In this document: positions 1-10,095 of the stretch, piece after piece
How the letters are laid out: the number at the start of each line of letters is the position of its first letter
How positions within the stretch are numbered: the stretch's first letter is position 1
Assembly: GCF_009765375.1 (NCBI RefSeq)
Contig: NZ_VTOK01000001.1
Location: 124,001 to 188,000 of the forward strand
DNA length: 64,000 nucleotides
Direction: 5' to 3'
Source of the DNA: Alteribacillus sp. YIM 98480
Lineage (GTDB): Bacteria > Bacillota > Bacilli > Bacillales > Marinococcaceae
The notes under the pieces: generated by a model
Told to the model about the DNA's origin: nothing
Seen by the model: only the letters and a program-made list of their open reading frames with translations
Databases searched by the model: none
Translations under genes and position numbers: made by a program

Positions 1-1
1 A

Positions 2-55
2 TTAGAAAGCGCCTGGAAAGGAGCTATTCCATGCTTGGTGAAATCAAAGGACTAA
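2..55 (+). CDS. purL: PurL C-terminal end (partial, 5' end outside window)
   Basis: Frame 2 from the first base reads LESAWKGAIPCLVKSKD and then TAA at 53-55. The motif WKGAIPCL is the usual C-terminus of the large subunit of phosphoribosylformylglycinamidine synthase (FGAM synthase II), the enzyme before PurM in IMP synthesis. The reading frame runs 25 bases into purF, as in other Bacillus pur operons, so the two genes are probably translationally coupled. Only 17 codons are visible; the identification rests on this tail and on the operon order. Confidence 0.85.
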   Translation, partial: LESAWKGAIPCLVKSKD

Positions 56-1452
56 ACGAAGAATGTGGAGTTTTTGCTGTATGGGGACACAAAGATGCTG
101 CACAAATAACCTATTACGGATTGCATAGTCTTCAGCATCGCGGACAAGAAGGGGCAGGAATTGTAGTAAGTGACGGAGATCAGTTGTCTATTCATAAAGG
201 ACTTGGACTTGTAACAGAAGCTTTCAAAGAAGGAGAACTTGATCAGTTAAAAGGCAATGCTTCCATTGGTCACGTACGGTATGCGACTGCTGGAGGCGGG
301 GGGCTGAATAATTGTCAGCCTCTCTTGTTCCGTTCACAAACCGACAGCCTTGCGGTTGCTCATAATGGTAATATCGTTAATGCCAATGGAGTAAAGCACC
401 AGCTTGAAAACCAGGGCAGTATTTTTCAATCTACTTCAGACACCGAAGTCCTTGCTCACCTGATTAAGCGCAGTGTATACCCGCGTCTTGAAGATAAAAT
501 GACAAATGCATTATCTATGCTTAAAGGAGCTTATGCATTTGCAGTGATGACAGAAGACAAGCTAATGGTTGCTCAAGATCCGAACGGTTTACGACCGCTT
601 TCGATTGGCCGTCTGGGTGATGCATATGTTGTAGCCTCTGAAACGTGTGCGTTTGATGTAGTAGGAGCAGAATATGAACGGGAAGTACAGCCGGGTGAAA
701 TCATTACGTTTGATGAAAACGGCATGCATTCTGAATTGTTCTCCAATGCAGCTCCGCGGCGGCTTTGCAGTATGGAATATGTTTATTTTTCTCGTCCTGA
801 TTCCAACCTTGATCAAATAAATGTTCATACTGCTCGTAAAAATCTTGGAAAACAATTGGCAGAAGAGTCTCCTGTTGAGGCTGATATCGTAACGGGGGTA
901 CCGGATTCTTCTATTTCTGCAGCAATCGGTTATGCAGAACAAGCCGGCATTCCTTATGAATTAGGAATGATTAAAAATAGGTACGTTGGCCGCACATTTA
1001 TTCAACCGTCTCAAGAGCTGCGCGAACAAGGTGTGAAAATGAAGCTTTCGCCTGTACGAGGAGTGGTGGAAGGAAAGCGTGTCGTTATGGTAGATGACTC
1101 CATTGTAAGAGGCACGACCAGCCGCCGTATCGTACGGATGTTAAAAGATGCTGGAGCATTAGAGGTGCATGTGCGGATTAGTTCTCCGCCTATTACTCAT
1201 CCATGTTTTTACGGAATTGACACGTCTACAAAGTCAGAACTTATCGCAGCAAATCACACGACCGAAGAAATGCGGGAAAAAATGGATGCAGATTCTCTTT
1301 CCTTTATTAGTATTGACGGTATGTTAAAAGGAATTGGCCGAAAACATTATGATTCCAACTGCGGTCAGTGCTTGGCTTGTTTTACAGGTAATTATCCGAC
1401 AGAAATTTATCAAGACACTCTTCACCCCCACGACAAAATTACGAGCGGTTAA
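31..1452 (+). CDS. purF: Amidophosphoribosyltransferase PurF
   Basis: Catalyses the first committed step of purine synthesis, moving glutamine amide nitrogen to PRPP. The N-terminus has an 11-residue propeptide followed by Cys12, the nucleophile exposed by self-processing in the Bacillus-type enzyme (family knowledge). An Ntn-hydrolase glutaminase domain fills the first half. The PRPP-binding motif DDSIVRGTTS lies at about 355-364. Cys246, Cys392, Cys444 and Cys447 fit the four ligands of the 4Fe-4S cluster found in B. subtilis PurF. Length is 473 residues, normal. The Shine-Dalgarno AAAGGAG lies inside the end of purL. Middle gene of the pur operon; regulation (PurR, riboswitch) would be upstream of the window. 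Confidence 0.98.
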   Translation: MLGEIKGLNEECGVFAVWGHKDAAQITYYGLHSLQHRGQEGAGIVVSDGDQLSIHKGLGLVTEAFKEGELDQLKGNASIGHVRYATAGGGGLNNCQPLLFRSQTDSLAVAHNGNIVNANGVKHQLENQGSIFQSTSDTEVLAHLIKRSVYPRLEDKMTNALSMLKGAYAFAVMTEDKLMVAQDPNGLRPLSIGRLGDAYVVASETCAFDVVGAEYEREVQPGEIITFDENGMHSELFSNAAPRRLCSMEYVYFSRPDSNLDQINVHTARKNLGKQLAEESPVEADIVTGVPDSSISAAIGYAEQAGIPYELGMIKNRYVGRTFIQPSQELREQGVKMKLSPVRGVVEGKRVVMVDDSIVRGTTSRRIVRMLKDAGALEVHVRISSPPITHPCFYGIDTSTKSELIAANHTTEEMREKMDADSLSFISIDGMLKGIGRKHYDSNCGQCLACFTGNYPTEIYQDTLHPHDKITSG

Positions 1453-1485
1453 GAGATTAGAGCAATGATGAGGAGGCTCACTTTC

Positions 1486-2526
1486 ATGTCTGAGGCATAT
1501 AAAAAAGCCGGTGTCAACGTAGAGGCTGGCTATGAAGCAGTAGAACGAATGAAAAAACACACCAACCGCACCCTTCGTCCGGAAGTGTTAGGGGGACTGG
1601 GGGGATTTGGCGCCATGTTCGACTTTTCCTCCCTTCCTTATAAAGAACCGGTCCTTATTTCAGGTACAGACGGGGTTGGTACAAAGCTTATGCTCGCCTT
1701 TGCCGTAAACAAGCATGATACGATTGGAAAAGATGCGGTGGCCATGTGCGTAAATGACATTGCAGTACAAGGAGCAGAGCCTCTTTATTTTCTTGATTAT
1801 CTTGCATGCGGGAAAGCAGATCCTGTAAAAATTGAAGCAATAGTAAAAGGGGTTGCTGATGGCTGTGAAGAGGCAGGCTGCGCATTGATTGGCGGTGAAA
1901 CGGCGGAAATGCCGGGAATGTATGAAGAGGAAGAATATGATCTAGCTGGTTTTACCGTTGGAGCAGCTGAAAAAAGCTCTATTATTACAGGAAAAAGCAT
2001 TAAGCCTGGTGATAAATTAATTGGACTGCCTTCCTCTGGCATTCACAGCAACGGCTTTTCCCTTGTACGAAAAGTACTGATTGAACAGGCAGGATTAGAC
2101 TTAAACGAAACGTATCTGCCGTTTAATCGTCCGTTGGGAGAAATTCTGTTAGAACCAACCCGTATATATGTAAAGGCAATAAAAACGTTAAGAGAAAGCG
2201 TGGAAGTAAAAGGGATGGCTCATATAACGGGAGGAGGATTTTATGAAAATATTCCTCGTATGCTTCCAGACGGTCTAGGAGCCTCTGTTGATCCATCCAA
2301 TTGGGACTTGCCGCCAATCTTTTCATTTATTAAAAAACACGGAAACCTTTCCTTAGCTGATATGTACGGTACTTTCAACATGGGTGTCGGTTTAGCAGCA
2401 GCGGTCGATGAAGATCAAGCAGAAAAAGCTGTCACTGCGTTACAAGAAAAAGGGGAAAAAGCAGTAATCATTGGTTCTATTACGGAGACAGGGGAGCTTA
2501 CGATTGAGAGGGGGAGCTTCTCGTGA
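1486..2526 (+). CDS. purM: Phosphoribosylformylglycinamidine cyclo-ligase PurM (AIR synthetase)
   Basis: ATP-dependent ring closure of FGAM to aminoimidazole ribonucleotide. The protein starts [10 protein letters not shown] and has the family signatures [20 protein letters not shown] and [17 protein letters not shown] chose the ATG at 1486 because AGGAGG at 1471-1476 is placed 9 bases ahead; the upstream ATG at 1465 lies before this ribosome site and would add seven unrelated residues. The resulting 346 residues equal the usual length. The stop overlaps the GTG start of purN by 4 bases, a typical coupled junction. Confidence 0.97.
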   Translation: MSEAYKKAGVNVEAGYEAVERMKKHTNRTLRPEVLGGLGGFGAMFDFSSLPYKEPVLISGTDGVGTKLMLAFAVNKHDTIGKDAVAMCVNDIAVQGAEPLYFLDYLACGKADPVKIEAIVKGVADGCEEAGCALIGGETAEMPGMYEEEEYDLAGFTVGAAEKSSIITGKSIKPGDKLIGLPSSGIHSNGFSLVRKVLIEQAGLDLNETYLPFNRPLGEILLEPTRIYVKAIKTLRESVEVKGMAHITGGGFYENIPRMLPDGLGASVDPSNWDLPPIFSFIKKHGNLSLADMYGTFNMGVGLAAAVDEDQAEKAVTALQEKGEKAVIIGSITETGELTIERGSFS

Positions 2527-3137
2527 AACTTGCCATTTTTGCATCAGGCAGCGGGTCAAATTTTCAAGCAATAGCTGATGCGGTTCAAGAAGGAAGAGTT
2601 CAAGCAGAAATAGCCTTGCTTGTTTGTGATAAACCAGGGGCATATGTAGAAAAAAGAGCTAAAGCACTAGATATTCCCGTTTTTTCCTTTCTTCCTAAAG
2701 AATATTCCGATAAAGCTGCCTTTGAAAAAGAAATCGTAAATCGGCTTCAACAAGAAGAAATTGATTTAATAATACTAGCTGGATATATGAGGTTAATTGG
2801 TTCAACTCTGCTGCACGCCTATGATAAGCGGATTTTTAACATTCATCCCTCGCTTTTGCCCGCTTTTCCTGGGAAGGATGCAATAGGCCAGGCTTGGCAA
2901 GCAGGCGTGAAAGTTACGGGCGTTACGATTCATATGGTAGATAAAGGAATGGACACAGGTCCTATCATTTCACAAGAAGCCATATCACTTAAAGCAACGG
3001 ACTCCCTTGAATCTTTGACAAAGGCTATTCAAGCAGTAGAACACCGTTTATATCCAGACACTATTCAATGTTTAATTGAGAAACGAACTTCAGAAGGGAG
3101 CCAAAATCAAAATGAGCATCAAACGAGCATTAATTAG
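2523..3137 (+). CDS. purN: Phosphoribosylglycinamide formyltransferase PurN
   Basis: Folate-dependent GAR transformylase, step 3 of purine synthesis. The start is GTG, overlapping purM. The phosphate loop [10 protein letters not shown] is at 8-17, and the catalytic triad is visible as Asn106, His108 ([13 protein letters not shown]) and Asp144 (KGMDTGPI). At 204 residues it is slightly longer than the usual 190-195 because the last nine codons run past the start of purH; the end is poorly conserved in the family, so this 26-base overlap is plausible rather than alarming. Confidence 0.96.
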   Translation: MKLAIFASGSGSNFQAIADAVQEGRVQAEIALLVCDKPGAYVEKRAKALDIPVFSFLPKEYSDKAAFEKEIVNRLQQEEIDLIILAGYMRLIGSTLLHAYDKRIFNIHPSLLPAFPGKDAIGQAWQAGVKVTGVTIHMVDKGMDTGPIISQEAISLKATDSLESLTKAIQAVEHRLYPDTIQCLIEKRTSEGSQNQNEHQTSIN

Positions 3138-4650
3138 TGTTTCAAATAAAGAAGGAATTCTTCCTTTTGCAAAGCGGCTTGAAGAACAAGGGGTAGAAGT
3201 GATTTCTACAGGCGGGACAAGTCGCGTTTTGAAAGAAGGAGGTGTTAATGTTACCGGCATTTCGGAAGTGACTGGATTTCCAGAAATTCTTGATGGCAGG
3301 GTAAAAACATTGCATCCAAATATTCATAGCGGCCTCCTTGCTATGCGTGAAAAAGAAGATCATATTGCTGAACTGGAAGAACAAGGGATTGCTCCGATAG
3401 ATCTTGTAGTCGTAAACCTTTACCCATTCAAGCAAACAATTGAAAAGCCTGACACAGAGTTTGAAGAGGCTATTGAAAACATTGATATTGGCGGACCAAG
3501 CATGCTCCGCGCCGCTGCTAAAAACCATAAGCATGTTACTGTGGTAACCGATCCGGAAGATTATGAAACTGTGTTAAAAGAATGGCATACCGATGGAGAT
3601 GTTTCAACGGAAACGAAAAAGCGTTTGGCTGCTAAAGTGTTTCGTCACACTGCTTCATACGACTCGCTTATTGCTAATTACCTAACGGCACAATCAGGAG
3701 AACTGTATCCTGAAACGTATACAGTTACCTACGAGAAAAAACAAGATTTGCGTTACGGAGAAAACCCGCACCAGAAAGCGGCTTTTTACCGAGAACCAAT
3801 CGGTCCGTTGAGTTCAGTTGCTAATGCGATTCAGCTGCACGGAAAAGAACTTTCGTACAATAACATAAATGATGCTGAAGCTGCTCTTTCGATCGTTAAA
3901 GAATTTGGTCAGCCGGCAGCCGTTGCTATCAAACATATGAATCCTTGCGGCGTGGGTGTGGGAGAAAATATTTTTGAGGCATATGAAAAAGCATTTGAAG
4001 CCGATCCAGTTTCTATTTTTGGAGGCATTGTTGCTCTGAATCGGGAAGTGGATAAAGATACAGCTCAGAAGATGAAAGAAATTTTCCTTGAAATTATTAT
4101 TGCTCCAGCTTTCACACAAGAAGCATTAGATATATTGACAGAAAAGAAAAACCTTCGCTTGTTAACAGTTAACCTAGATGAGGAACCACAAGAGCGCTCA
4201 AAAATTACTTCTGTGCATGGGGGAGCCCTTATTCAAGAAGAAGACCGAAAAGGATTTTTAGATGCAGACGTACGGGTTGTAACAGAACGTGAACCGACAG
4301 AACAGGAGTGGCAGGATCTGAAACTGGCCTGGAAAGTTGTTAAACATGTGAAATCAAATGCCATACTTCTTACAAAAGATGAAATGACGATTGGTGTTGG
4401 CGCTGGACAGATGAACCGTGTAGGTGCCGCGAAAATTGCTATAGAACAAGCTGGCGATAAAGCAAGTGGAAGTGCTATGGGATCAGATGCCTTTTTCCCA
4501 ATGAAAGATACAGTAGAAGAAGCTGGAAAAGCAGGCATCAGTGCTATCATTCAGCCTGGCGGCTCGATACGTGATGAAGAATCGATTGAAAAGGCGAATG
4601 AATTAGGTATAACAATGGTCTTCACCGGAATGCGCCATTTTAAACATTAA
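3112..4650 (+). CDS. purH: Bifunctional AICAR formyltransferase / IMP cyclohydrolase PurH
   Basis: Performs the last two steps to IMP. Residues 1 to about 195 are the MGS-like IMP cyclohydrolase domain ([27 protein letters not shown]); the remainder is the AICAR transformylase domain with [11 protein letters not shown] and the conserved KHMNPCGVG. The start at 3112 ([10 protein letters not shown]) is preceded by AGAAGGGAG; an earlier in-frame ATG at 3076 lies within purN and gives a 12-residue extension of no family resemblance. With this start the protein has 512 residues, the usual size. Confidence 0.97.
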   Translation: MSIKRALISVSNKEGILPFAKRLEEQGVEVISTGGTSRVLKEGGVNVTGISEVTGFPEILDGRVKTLHPNIHSGLLAMREKEDHIAELEEQGIAPIDLVVVNLYPFKQTIEKPDTEFEEAIENIDIGGPSMLRAAAKNHKHVTVVTDPEDYETVLKEWHTDGDVSTETKKRLAAKVFRHTASYDSLIANYLTAQSGELYPETYTVTYEKKQDLRYGENPHQKAAFYREPIGPLSSVANAIQLHGKELSYNNINDAEAALSIVKEFGQPAAVAIKHMNPCGVGVGENIFEAYEKAFEADPVSIFGGIVALNREVDKDTAQKMKEIFLEIIIAPAFTQEALDILTEKKNLRLLTVNLDEEPQERSKITSVHGGALIQEEDRKGFLDADVRVVTEREPTEQEWQDLKLAWKVVKHVKSNAILLTKDEMTIGVGAGQMNRVGAAKIAIEQAGDKASGSAMGSDAFFPMKDTVEEAGKAGISAIIQPGGSIRDEESIEKANELGITMVFTGMRHFKH

Positions 4651-4686
4651 TTGGGGTGTTACAGTTCAAAGGAGGATCCTTTTAAA

Positions 4687-5946
4687 ATGAAAGTGCTGGT
4701 AATTGGAAGTGGGGGCAGGGAGCACGTAATAGCTAAAAAATTAGCTGAAAGCCCTAAAGTGGAACAAGTGTATGCTGCCCCTGGAAACCCGGGAATGCAA
4801 AATGCTGCAGAATGTATTGATATAAAAGAAGAGGATCACGAAGGGTTGATTCGCTTTGTAAAAGAAAAGAAAGTGGCATTTACTGTCGTAGGCCCCGAAG
4901 CTCCTCTACTTGCTGGAGTAGTAAATCATTTCGAAGAAGCTGGACTTAAAGTATTCGGACCTACACAAGAAGCAGCTCTTATTGAAGGCAGTAAATCATA
5001 TGCAAAATCGCTGATGCACCGTCATCAAATCCCGACTGGATCTTATGAAGTATTTTCTGATTATGATGAAGCCGCAGCATATATTGAAGAAAAGGGCGTT
5101 CCGATTGTCATTAAAGCGGACGGATTAGCAGCAGGGAAAGGTGTTACGGTTGCTTTCTCGAAGCAGGAAGCATTAGCAGCTTTGAGTGATATTTTAGAAG
5201 ATAATAAGTTTGGAGATGCAGGTTCTGAAGTGGTGCTAGAAGAATACCTTGACGGAGAAGAACTTTCCTTGATGGCATTTGTTCATGGAGAAACGGTTAT
5301 TCCTATGGTAGGGGCACAGGACCATAAACGCGCTTACAATGGCGATCAGGGTCCTAATACCGGTGGAATGGGTGCCTACAGCCCGGTACCTCAATTTACC
5401 TCTGATGATATTGACCGTGCTGTACGTGAAGTCTTGCAGCCTGCAGCATCAGGTTTAGTAAAAGAAGGACGTTCTTTTACAGGAATTTTGTATGCTGGGC
5501 TCATGATGACAGAGAACGGACCAAAAGTTATTGAATTTAATGCTCGTTTCGGGGACCCTGAAGCCCAAGTTGTGCTTCCTAGGTTAAAATCTGATTTGTC
5601 TTCTGTCATTCTTGTGTTGTTAAATGGCGGTGTTCCGGAACTTGAGTGGTCTGATGACGCTGTTTTAGGAGTAGTGGCAGCTTCGAAAGGATATCCAGGG
5701 TCTTATGAAAAATATAAGCCATTAAATTCGCTGCCTTCTTCGGAACACCTTTATTTTGCAGGGGTGGAAAAAGAAGGAGATCAGCTATTAACAGCAGGCG
5801 GACGTGTACTGTTAATAGCAGAAAAAGCTTCTAAACTGAAACAAGCAAGAGATACCGTCTATCAAAAGCTCGAAAAGCTTGATACCGAACATCTTTTTTA
5901 TCGAACAGATATAGGAGATAAAGCTATTTATCGAGACAATTCCTAA
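4687..5946 (+). CDS. purD: Phosphoribosylamine-glycine ligase PurD (GAR synthetase)
   Basis: ATP-grasp ligase that joins phosphoribosylamine and glycine. It begins MKVLVIGSGGREHVIAKKL and shows the ATP-grasp features KADGLAAGKGVTVA, EEYLDGEELSLMAFV, DQGPNTGGMGAYSPVP and EFNARFGDPEAQ. The ATG at 4687 is chosen because AAAGGAGG is at 4668-4675; the upstream ATG-like start at 4651 would put that ribosome site inside the gene. It has 419 residues and is the last gene of the purine operon. Confidence 0.97.
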   Translation: MKVLVIGSGGREHVIAKKLAESPKVEQVYAAPGNPGMQNAAECIDIKEEDHEGLIRFVKEKKVAFTVVGPEAPLLAGVVNHFEEAGLKVFGPTQEAALIEGSKSYAKSLMHRHQIPTGSYEVFSDYDEAAAYIEEKGVPIVIKADGLAAGKGVTVAFSKQEALAALSDILEDNKFGDAGSEVVLEEYLDGEELSLMAFVHGETVIPMVGAQDHKRAYNGDQGPNTGGMGAYSPVPQFTSDDIDRAVREVLQPAASGLVKEGRSFTGILYAGLMMTENGPKVIEFNARFGDPEAQVVLPRLKSDLSSVILVLLNGGVPELEWSDDAVLGVVAASKGYPGSYEKYKPLNSLPSSEHLYFAGVEKEGDQLLTAGGRVLLIAEKASKLKQARDTVYQKLEKLDTEHLFYRTDIGDKAIYRDNS

Positions 5947-6004
5947 CTAAGCCAAATAAAAGGGTATTGCAATACAAGACAATTAATATTATCTTTTATT
6001 TCAG

Positions 6005-6050
6005 AAACCGGTTCGGCATAAGGGAATTTCCCCGTGTGAACCGGTTTTTT
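6005..6050 (+). terminator. Rho-independent terminator of the purine operon
   Basis: AAACCGGTTC (6005-6014) pairs with GAACCGGTTT (6038-6047), and the inner GGGAATTTCCC adds a second small stem; six T residues follow. An AT-only inverted repeat AAATAAAAG / CTTTTATTT lies just before it. Confidence 0.9.
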
Positions 6051-6166
6051 GATTCTATGTCAAATGATAAAAGCTCAATTATTTTGTGAGGTTATCTCTT
6101 AAATCAATAGAAAATAACTAGTATGACTTGGTACACTATCATCATACTGTTTACATAAGCTTGCGT

Positions 6167-6430
6167 TTACAGCTCATTTATTTGCGGGTCAGGTGTGGAA
6201 GATTCGGTTTCAGGATAGTTCTTTTGAGCAGAGACACTGTCAGTAATCATTTTAGTCAGCGGACAAAAACGTGTTATGCCCTCCGCTACTTTCATGGCTC
6301 CCATCATAGCATATAGAAGATGTCTGCCGTTTCGGCGGTATTTGGTTAATTCTGCAGTGGAACATGCTAAAATGGTTAAACCGCAAGTGATCCGGACCAT
6401 TGCATTTAATGTACCTATATTAGGTTTCAT
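6167..6430 (-). CDS. DUF2892 (YgaP-like transmembrane) family protein
   Basis: A protein of 87 residues beginning MKPNIGTLNAMVRITCGLTIL, the standard opening of DUF2892 inner-membrane proteins, which have two hydrophobic hairpin segments (about 8-22 and 39-55). A GGAGGATA ribosome site precedes the ATG on the minus strand. The family function is unknown; in some proteins this domain is fused to a rhodanese. The C-terminal 25 residues are polar. It is convergent with the purine operon terminator and divergent from yerA. Confidence 0.75.
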   Translation of the reverse strand: MKPNIGTLNAMVRITCGLTILACSTAELTKYRRNGRHLLYAMMGAMKVAEGITRFCPLTKMITDSVSAQKNYPETESSTPDPQINEL

Positions 6431-6628
6431 ACTTATATCCTCCTTAATAAAATCTTTGAAATCTTGTCACTTACTTTCATGGAGTAATGAGTGAAATTGT
6501 GATAAGATAGGGAAACATTAACGCAAACACTGTTGTTAATCCAAAAAAATTGTCTGTTTATTTACGGCAATAAGATGAACATTTGAAAGAACTATACGCT
6601 GAAGGACAAAAGAAAGCAGGTGACGATT

Positions 6629-8371
6629 ATGGCAACACAGCTATTTCGTTGGAATAAGCAAACGTTGAGACGCCAGCTTTCCGTTATACGCGGTGAATTG
6701 GCACCAACCATTATACTAAAAGACGCAACGTATTTGAGCAGCTCACGAAAATCATGGCTGGAGGGCCATATCTGGATATACGAAGATAGAATCGTTTATA
6801 CTGGGAAAGATTGGCCCGCGAAAACGGAAGGGACAGAGATAATTGATTGCCGAGGCAAACATATTGTACCCGGTTATATTGAGCCCCATGCTCATCCGTT
6901 TCAGTTATATAATCCCCATACGCTTGCTGAATATGCATCGGTGCGGGGAACAACTACACTGATTAATGACAACATGTTCTTTTTTTTAAATATCGAAAAA
7001 AGGAAAGCGCTTTCACTTATTGAAGAACTGGATCAATTACCAACTTCGATGTTTTGGTGGGGGAGATACGATGCCCAAACAGAATTAGAGGAAGAAGATG
7101 CTTTGTTTTCTCCTTCGAACATGAAGGCATGGCTTGAGCATCCTCTTGTTGTTCAAGGAGGAGAATTGACATCTTGGCCTAAAGTAATGACAGGGGATGA
7201 AACGGTTCTGCATTGGATGCAGCATACTAAAGAACTAAATAAACCAATTGAAGGACATTTACCAGGTGCTTCATATCGAACGCTTACACAGATGGCTCTT
7301 TTAGGCGTGAATGGGGATCATGAAGCCATGGATGGGGAAGAAGCGTTGAGAAGATTAGATGCTGGAATGACAACCTCACTACGTTATTCTTCCATTCGGC
7401 CTGACTTGCCGAAAATGCTGGATGAATTACTTGAAGCTGGTGTCAACGAATTCCGTCGTTTTACGTTTAACACAGACGGATCCACCCCCTCATTCTACAA
7501 GCAGGGGGTTATCGATAAATCGATTGCTATTGCTTTAGAAAAAGGGGTTCCTGTCATAGATGCTTATGAAATGGGCAGTTATAATACAGCTAAACACTAC
7601 GGATTAGACGATTATATTGGAATGATCGCGCCGGGACGTATCGCTCATCTTAATATATTAGAGGATGTTTATAATCCTGTTCCGAAAGCCGTGCTGGCAA
7701 AAGGGCAGTGGGTGTTTAAAGACGGACAGAGCTGTTATCCTGATCGTCATTTTTCCTGGGAAGACTATGGAGTACATCCTTTTATGATCGATTGGGATTT
7801 AACCAATGATGATCTGCACTTTTCCATGCCGATGGGAATTGAATTAGTGAACTCTGTCATTTTAAAGCCTTATCAAATTAGTGTAGATGTAACAAATGAG
7901 CACCTTTCCGAAACCCATGACGAATGTTTCTTTGTAATGCTCGACCGACATGGGAAGTGGCGGATTAATACGGTCATAAAGGGATTCGGCACCACACTTG
8001 GAGGGATTGCCACTACATTTTCCAATACGGGTGATATCGTATTGATAGGCAAAAATAAAGCGGACATGCGAAGAGCGTTTGAAGAATTAAAACAGCATGA
8101 TGGCGGAATTTTTATGGTGGAAAATAGCTCTGTTATAGAAAGCATTCCCTTGAAACTATTCGGTGCTATGTCGTTAGAACCAATGGAAGAATTGATCAAT
8201 AAACATGAGAGCCTCGAACATGCTTTGAAACAAAAAGGCTATCCTCATGAAGATCCGATATACAGTATGCTTTTCTTTTCTTCAACTCACCTTCCTTATA
8301 TTAGGGTGACACAAAAAGGAATTTTTGATGTTCATAAGAAAACGGTACTCTTTCCTTCGATTATGCGTTAA
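6629..8371 (+). CDS. yerA: Adenine deaminase-family amidohydrolase (YerA type)
   Basis: Amidohydrolase-superfamily protein, 580 residues, equal in length and position to B. subtilis YerA, annotated there as a putative adenine deaminase. The metal motif HAH is in GYIEPHAHPF at about 87-89, and the region LGVNGDHEAMDGEEALRRLDAGM is typical of the Ade family. Its substrate is not proved; YerA-type proteins are separate from the main adenine deaminase AdeC. The ATG at 6629 is preferred to GTG at 6620 because AGGTGA at 6618-6623 serves as its ribosome site. No purine riboswitch was recognised upstream. An inverted repeat ATTAAC/GTTAAT (6518-6540) lies in the leader. Confidence 0.85.
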   Translation: MATQLFRWNKQTLRRQLSVIRGELAPTIILKDATYLSSSRKSWLEGHIWIYEDRIVYTGKDWPAKTEGTEIIDCRGKHIVPGYIEPHAHPFQLYNPHTLAEYASVRGTTTLINDNMFFFLNIEKRKALSLIEELDQLPTSMFWWGRYDAQTELEEEDALFSPSNMKAWLEHPLVVQGGELTSWPKVMTGDETVLHWMQHTKELNKPIEGHLPGASYRTLTQMALLGVNGDHEAMDGEEALRRLDAGMTTSLRYSSIRPDLPKMLDELLEAGVNEFRRFTFNTDGSTPSFYKQGVIDKSIAIALEKGVPVIDAYEMGSYNTAKHYGLDDYIGMIAPGRIAHLNILEDVYNPVPKAVLAKGQWVFKDGQSCYPDRHFSWEDYGVHPFMIDWDLTNDDLHFSMPMGIELVNSVILKPYQISVDVTNEHLSETHDECFFVMLDRHGKWRINTVIKGFGTTLGGIATTFSNTGDIVLIGKNKADMRRAFEELKQHDGGIFMVENSSVIESIPLKLFGAMSLEPMEELINKHESLEHALKQKGYPHEDPIYSMLFFSSTHLPYIRVTQKGIFDVHKKTVLFPSIMR

Positions 8372-8477
8372 ACTGTAAAAGTGTAGTCATTTAAAATAGG
8401 AATGCATATGGAGCAGCAACTAATCGAACCGAGGCAGTGCTGGAACTGGATATCAATGCGAAAAAGGATTTGGGGAT

Positions 8478-9575
8478 ATGAATAAGTGGATTTTAACCTC
8501 ATATTCTCTTTGTTTTCTTCTTCTTTCTGCTTGTTTCGGAGGTGATGAAGAAGTTAAGACACAGCCAGATGAACAAAGCCAAGTCGAAGAAACGGATGCA
8601 AAACAAGAAGAGCGGGAGAATATTAGACAAGAAGAATTGGAAACATCAAATGAAGACGATGACGAACAAGTATACGAAGAAATGCATCCATTGACTGGAG
8701 AGAGGACAAAAGAAGTATCGCCCTACAGGCCGATAGCCGTAATGTTGAATAATCATCCTGCTGCTAGGCCGCAAAGCAGTTTAAGTAAAGCTGACATCGT
8801 ATACGAAGTGTTAACCGAAGGAGACGTAACTAGGTTATTAGCAATATACCAGAGTGAACAGCCTGAAAAAATAGGTCCTGTGCGAAGTGCCCGCGGCTAT
8901 TTTATTGATTTGGCTCAAGGTTACGATTCATTTTTTGTAACTCATGGCTGGAGTCCGGAAGCTGAACAAATCCTCCAAAATGGAACTGCTCCGTTTTTGA
9001 ATGGATTGTTTCATGATGGTACTCTTTTCCAACGTTCAAGAGATCGTCAGCCGCCGCACAACTCATACATTACCTTTGATAACATTCTAAAGGGATTAGG
9101 AAATAAAGGATATGAACTAGAAAAGGAAGTAGAGCCAAATACATTTGAAGAAAAAGGGATCTCGTCTTTTGAAGGTCAAGAGGCAAAAGAGATAGAGGTT
9201 TGGTATCGTGACAAATACTCTGTTCAGTTTGAATATAATGAACGTGAAGAGGCATACGAACGTTCTAGTGATCACGAGCCAACCTTAGATGAGAAGGAGA
9301 GTGCACGGGTTTCTCCTGAAAATGTTCTCATTATCGAAGCCCCTCATCAAGTAGTAGACGATAAAGGGCGCCGGCAAATAAACTTTGAAGCTGGTGGAAA
9401 AGGTCTTTTACTTCAAAAAGGAGAACTTTTACAAATAAAATGGAAAAATGAAGACGGCCGTATTCTTCCTGAAAAAGAGGGAGAGGACATAGCGTTTGTG
9501 CCAGGGCAAACATGGATTAATGTTGTGCCAACTGCATCTGCTCTTGACGATATAGTAAATGATTTACATGATTAA
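8478..9575 (+). CDS. yerB: DUF3048 lipoprotein YerB
   Basis: Probable exported lipoprotein of 365 residues. The signal sequence ends in the lipobox LLSAC with Cys19 as the lipidation site, followed by a very acidic linker (about 23-65). Next come the two DUF3048 parts: HPLTGE...PIAVMLNNHPAARPQSSLSKADIVYE and RSARGYFIDLAQGYDSFFVTHGW, then the C-terminal portion ending in GQTWINVVP. The function is unknown. It follows yerA by about 100 bases and precedes yerC by 48, as in B. subtilis. The strong acidity fits a salt-adapted host (inference). Confidence 0.93.
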   Translation: MNKWILTSYSLCFLLLSACFGGDEEVKTQPDEQSQVEETDAKQEERENIRQEELETSNEDDDEQVYEEMHPLTGERTKEVSPYRPIAVMLNNHPAARPQSSLSKADIVYEVLTEGDVTRLLAIYQSEQPEKIGPVRSARGYFIDLAQGYDSFFVTHGWSPEAEQILQNGTAPFLNGLFHDGTLFQRSRDRQPPHNSYITFDNILKGLGNKGYELEKEVEPNTFEEKGISSFEGQEAKEIEVWYRDKYSVQFEYNEREEAYERSSDHEPTLDEKESARVSPENVLIIEAPHQVVDDKGRRQINFEAGGKGLLLQKGELLQIKWKNEDGRILPEKEGEDIAFVPGQTWINVVPTASALDDIVNDLHD

Positions 9576-9623
9576 TACATTGCTGTATGAAGAGTACTTG
9601 TTTGGAAATGAGGTGTAGCATAA

Positions 9624-9944
9624 TTGCAAATCGATAAGTTAAGAGGTAAAGAATTAGACCAATTATTTAAAGCAATCTTGTCCCTTCGTGATTTAGAAGA
9701 GTGCTATGAATTCTTTGATGATCTTTGCACTATCAATGAAATACAATCGCTTGCACAGCGGCTTGAAGTAGCACGTATGCTGCAGCATGGCCATACCTAT
9801 CATAAAATTGAAACAGAAACCGGTGCAAGTACAGCAACGATTTCGAGGGTGAAACGCTGCTTAAATTATGGAAATGAAAGCTACCAGATGACTTTAGACC
9901 GCGTACGAAAAGAAGAACAAGGAGAAAAGGAAAATCAGAAATAA
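9624..9944 (+). CDS. yerC: TrpR-like regulator YerC
   Basis: A 106-residue all-helical protein of the TrpR/YerC/YecD family. It starts at TTG with GAGGTG eight bases ahead. The DNA-binding part is QRLEVARMLQHGHTYHKIET followed by GASTATISRVKRCL, the recognition helix-turn-helix. B. subtilis YerC controls expression of histidine genes in at least one report I recall, but targets cannot be deduced here. Closely linked to yerB and followed directly by a terminator. Confidence 0.93.
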   Translation: MQIDKLRGKELDQLFKAILSLRDLEECYEFFDDLCTINEIQSLAQRLEVARMLQHGHTYHKIETETGASTATISRVKRCLNYGNESYQMTLDRVRKEEQGEKENQK

Positions 9945-9956
9945 CACAACAACGCT

Positions 9957-9999
9957 AACTACTCTTTTGGTGACAGGGGCGGCCAAGAGAGTAGTTTTT
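9957..9999 (+). terminator. Terminator after yerC
   Basis: AACTACTCTTTTGG (9957-9970) pairs with CCAAGAGAGTAGTT (9983-9996) with one G-U pair, then a T run. This closes the yerB-yerC unit. Confidence 0.92.
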
Positions 10000-10095
10000 G
10001 TTTACTCCATAGGATGGAGCAAAAGCAAAAGGCTTCGCTTTTTCCATAAAACGAGCTAGTATAGAAAGTAAGTTAACAAGAACAGGGGGGCAGAC

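Noticed and set aside
6431-6628. Purine riboswitch in front of the yerA-type gene
   Set aside because: The three-way junction core of the purine aptamer is not visible; there is only a simple ATTAAC/GTTAAT inverted repeat.
8395-8480. Short frame ending LELDINAKKDLGI with TGA overlapping the yerB ATG
   Set aside because: No usable start codon after the upstream stop; too little to call a gene.
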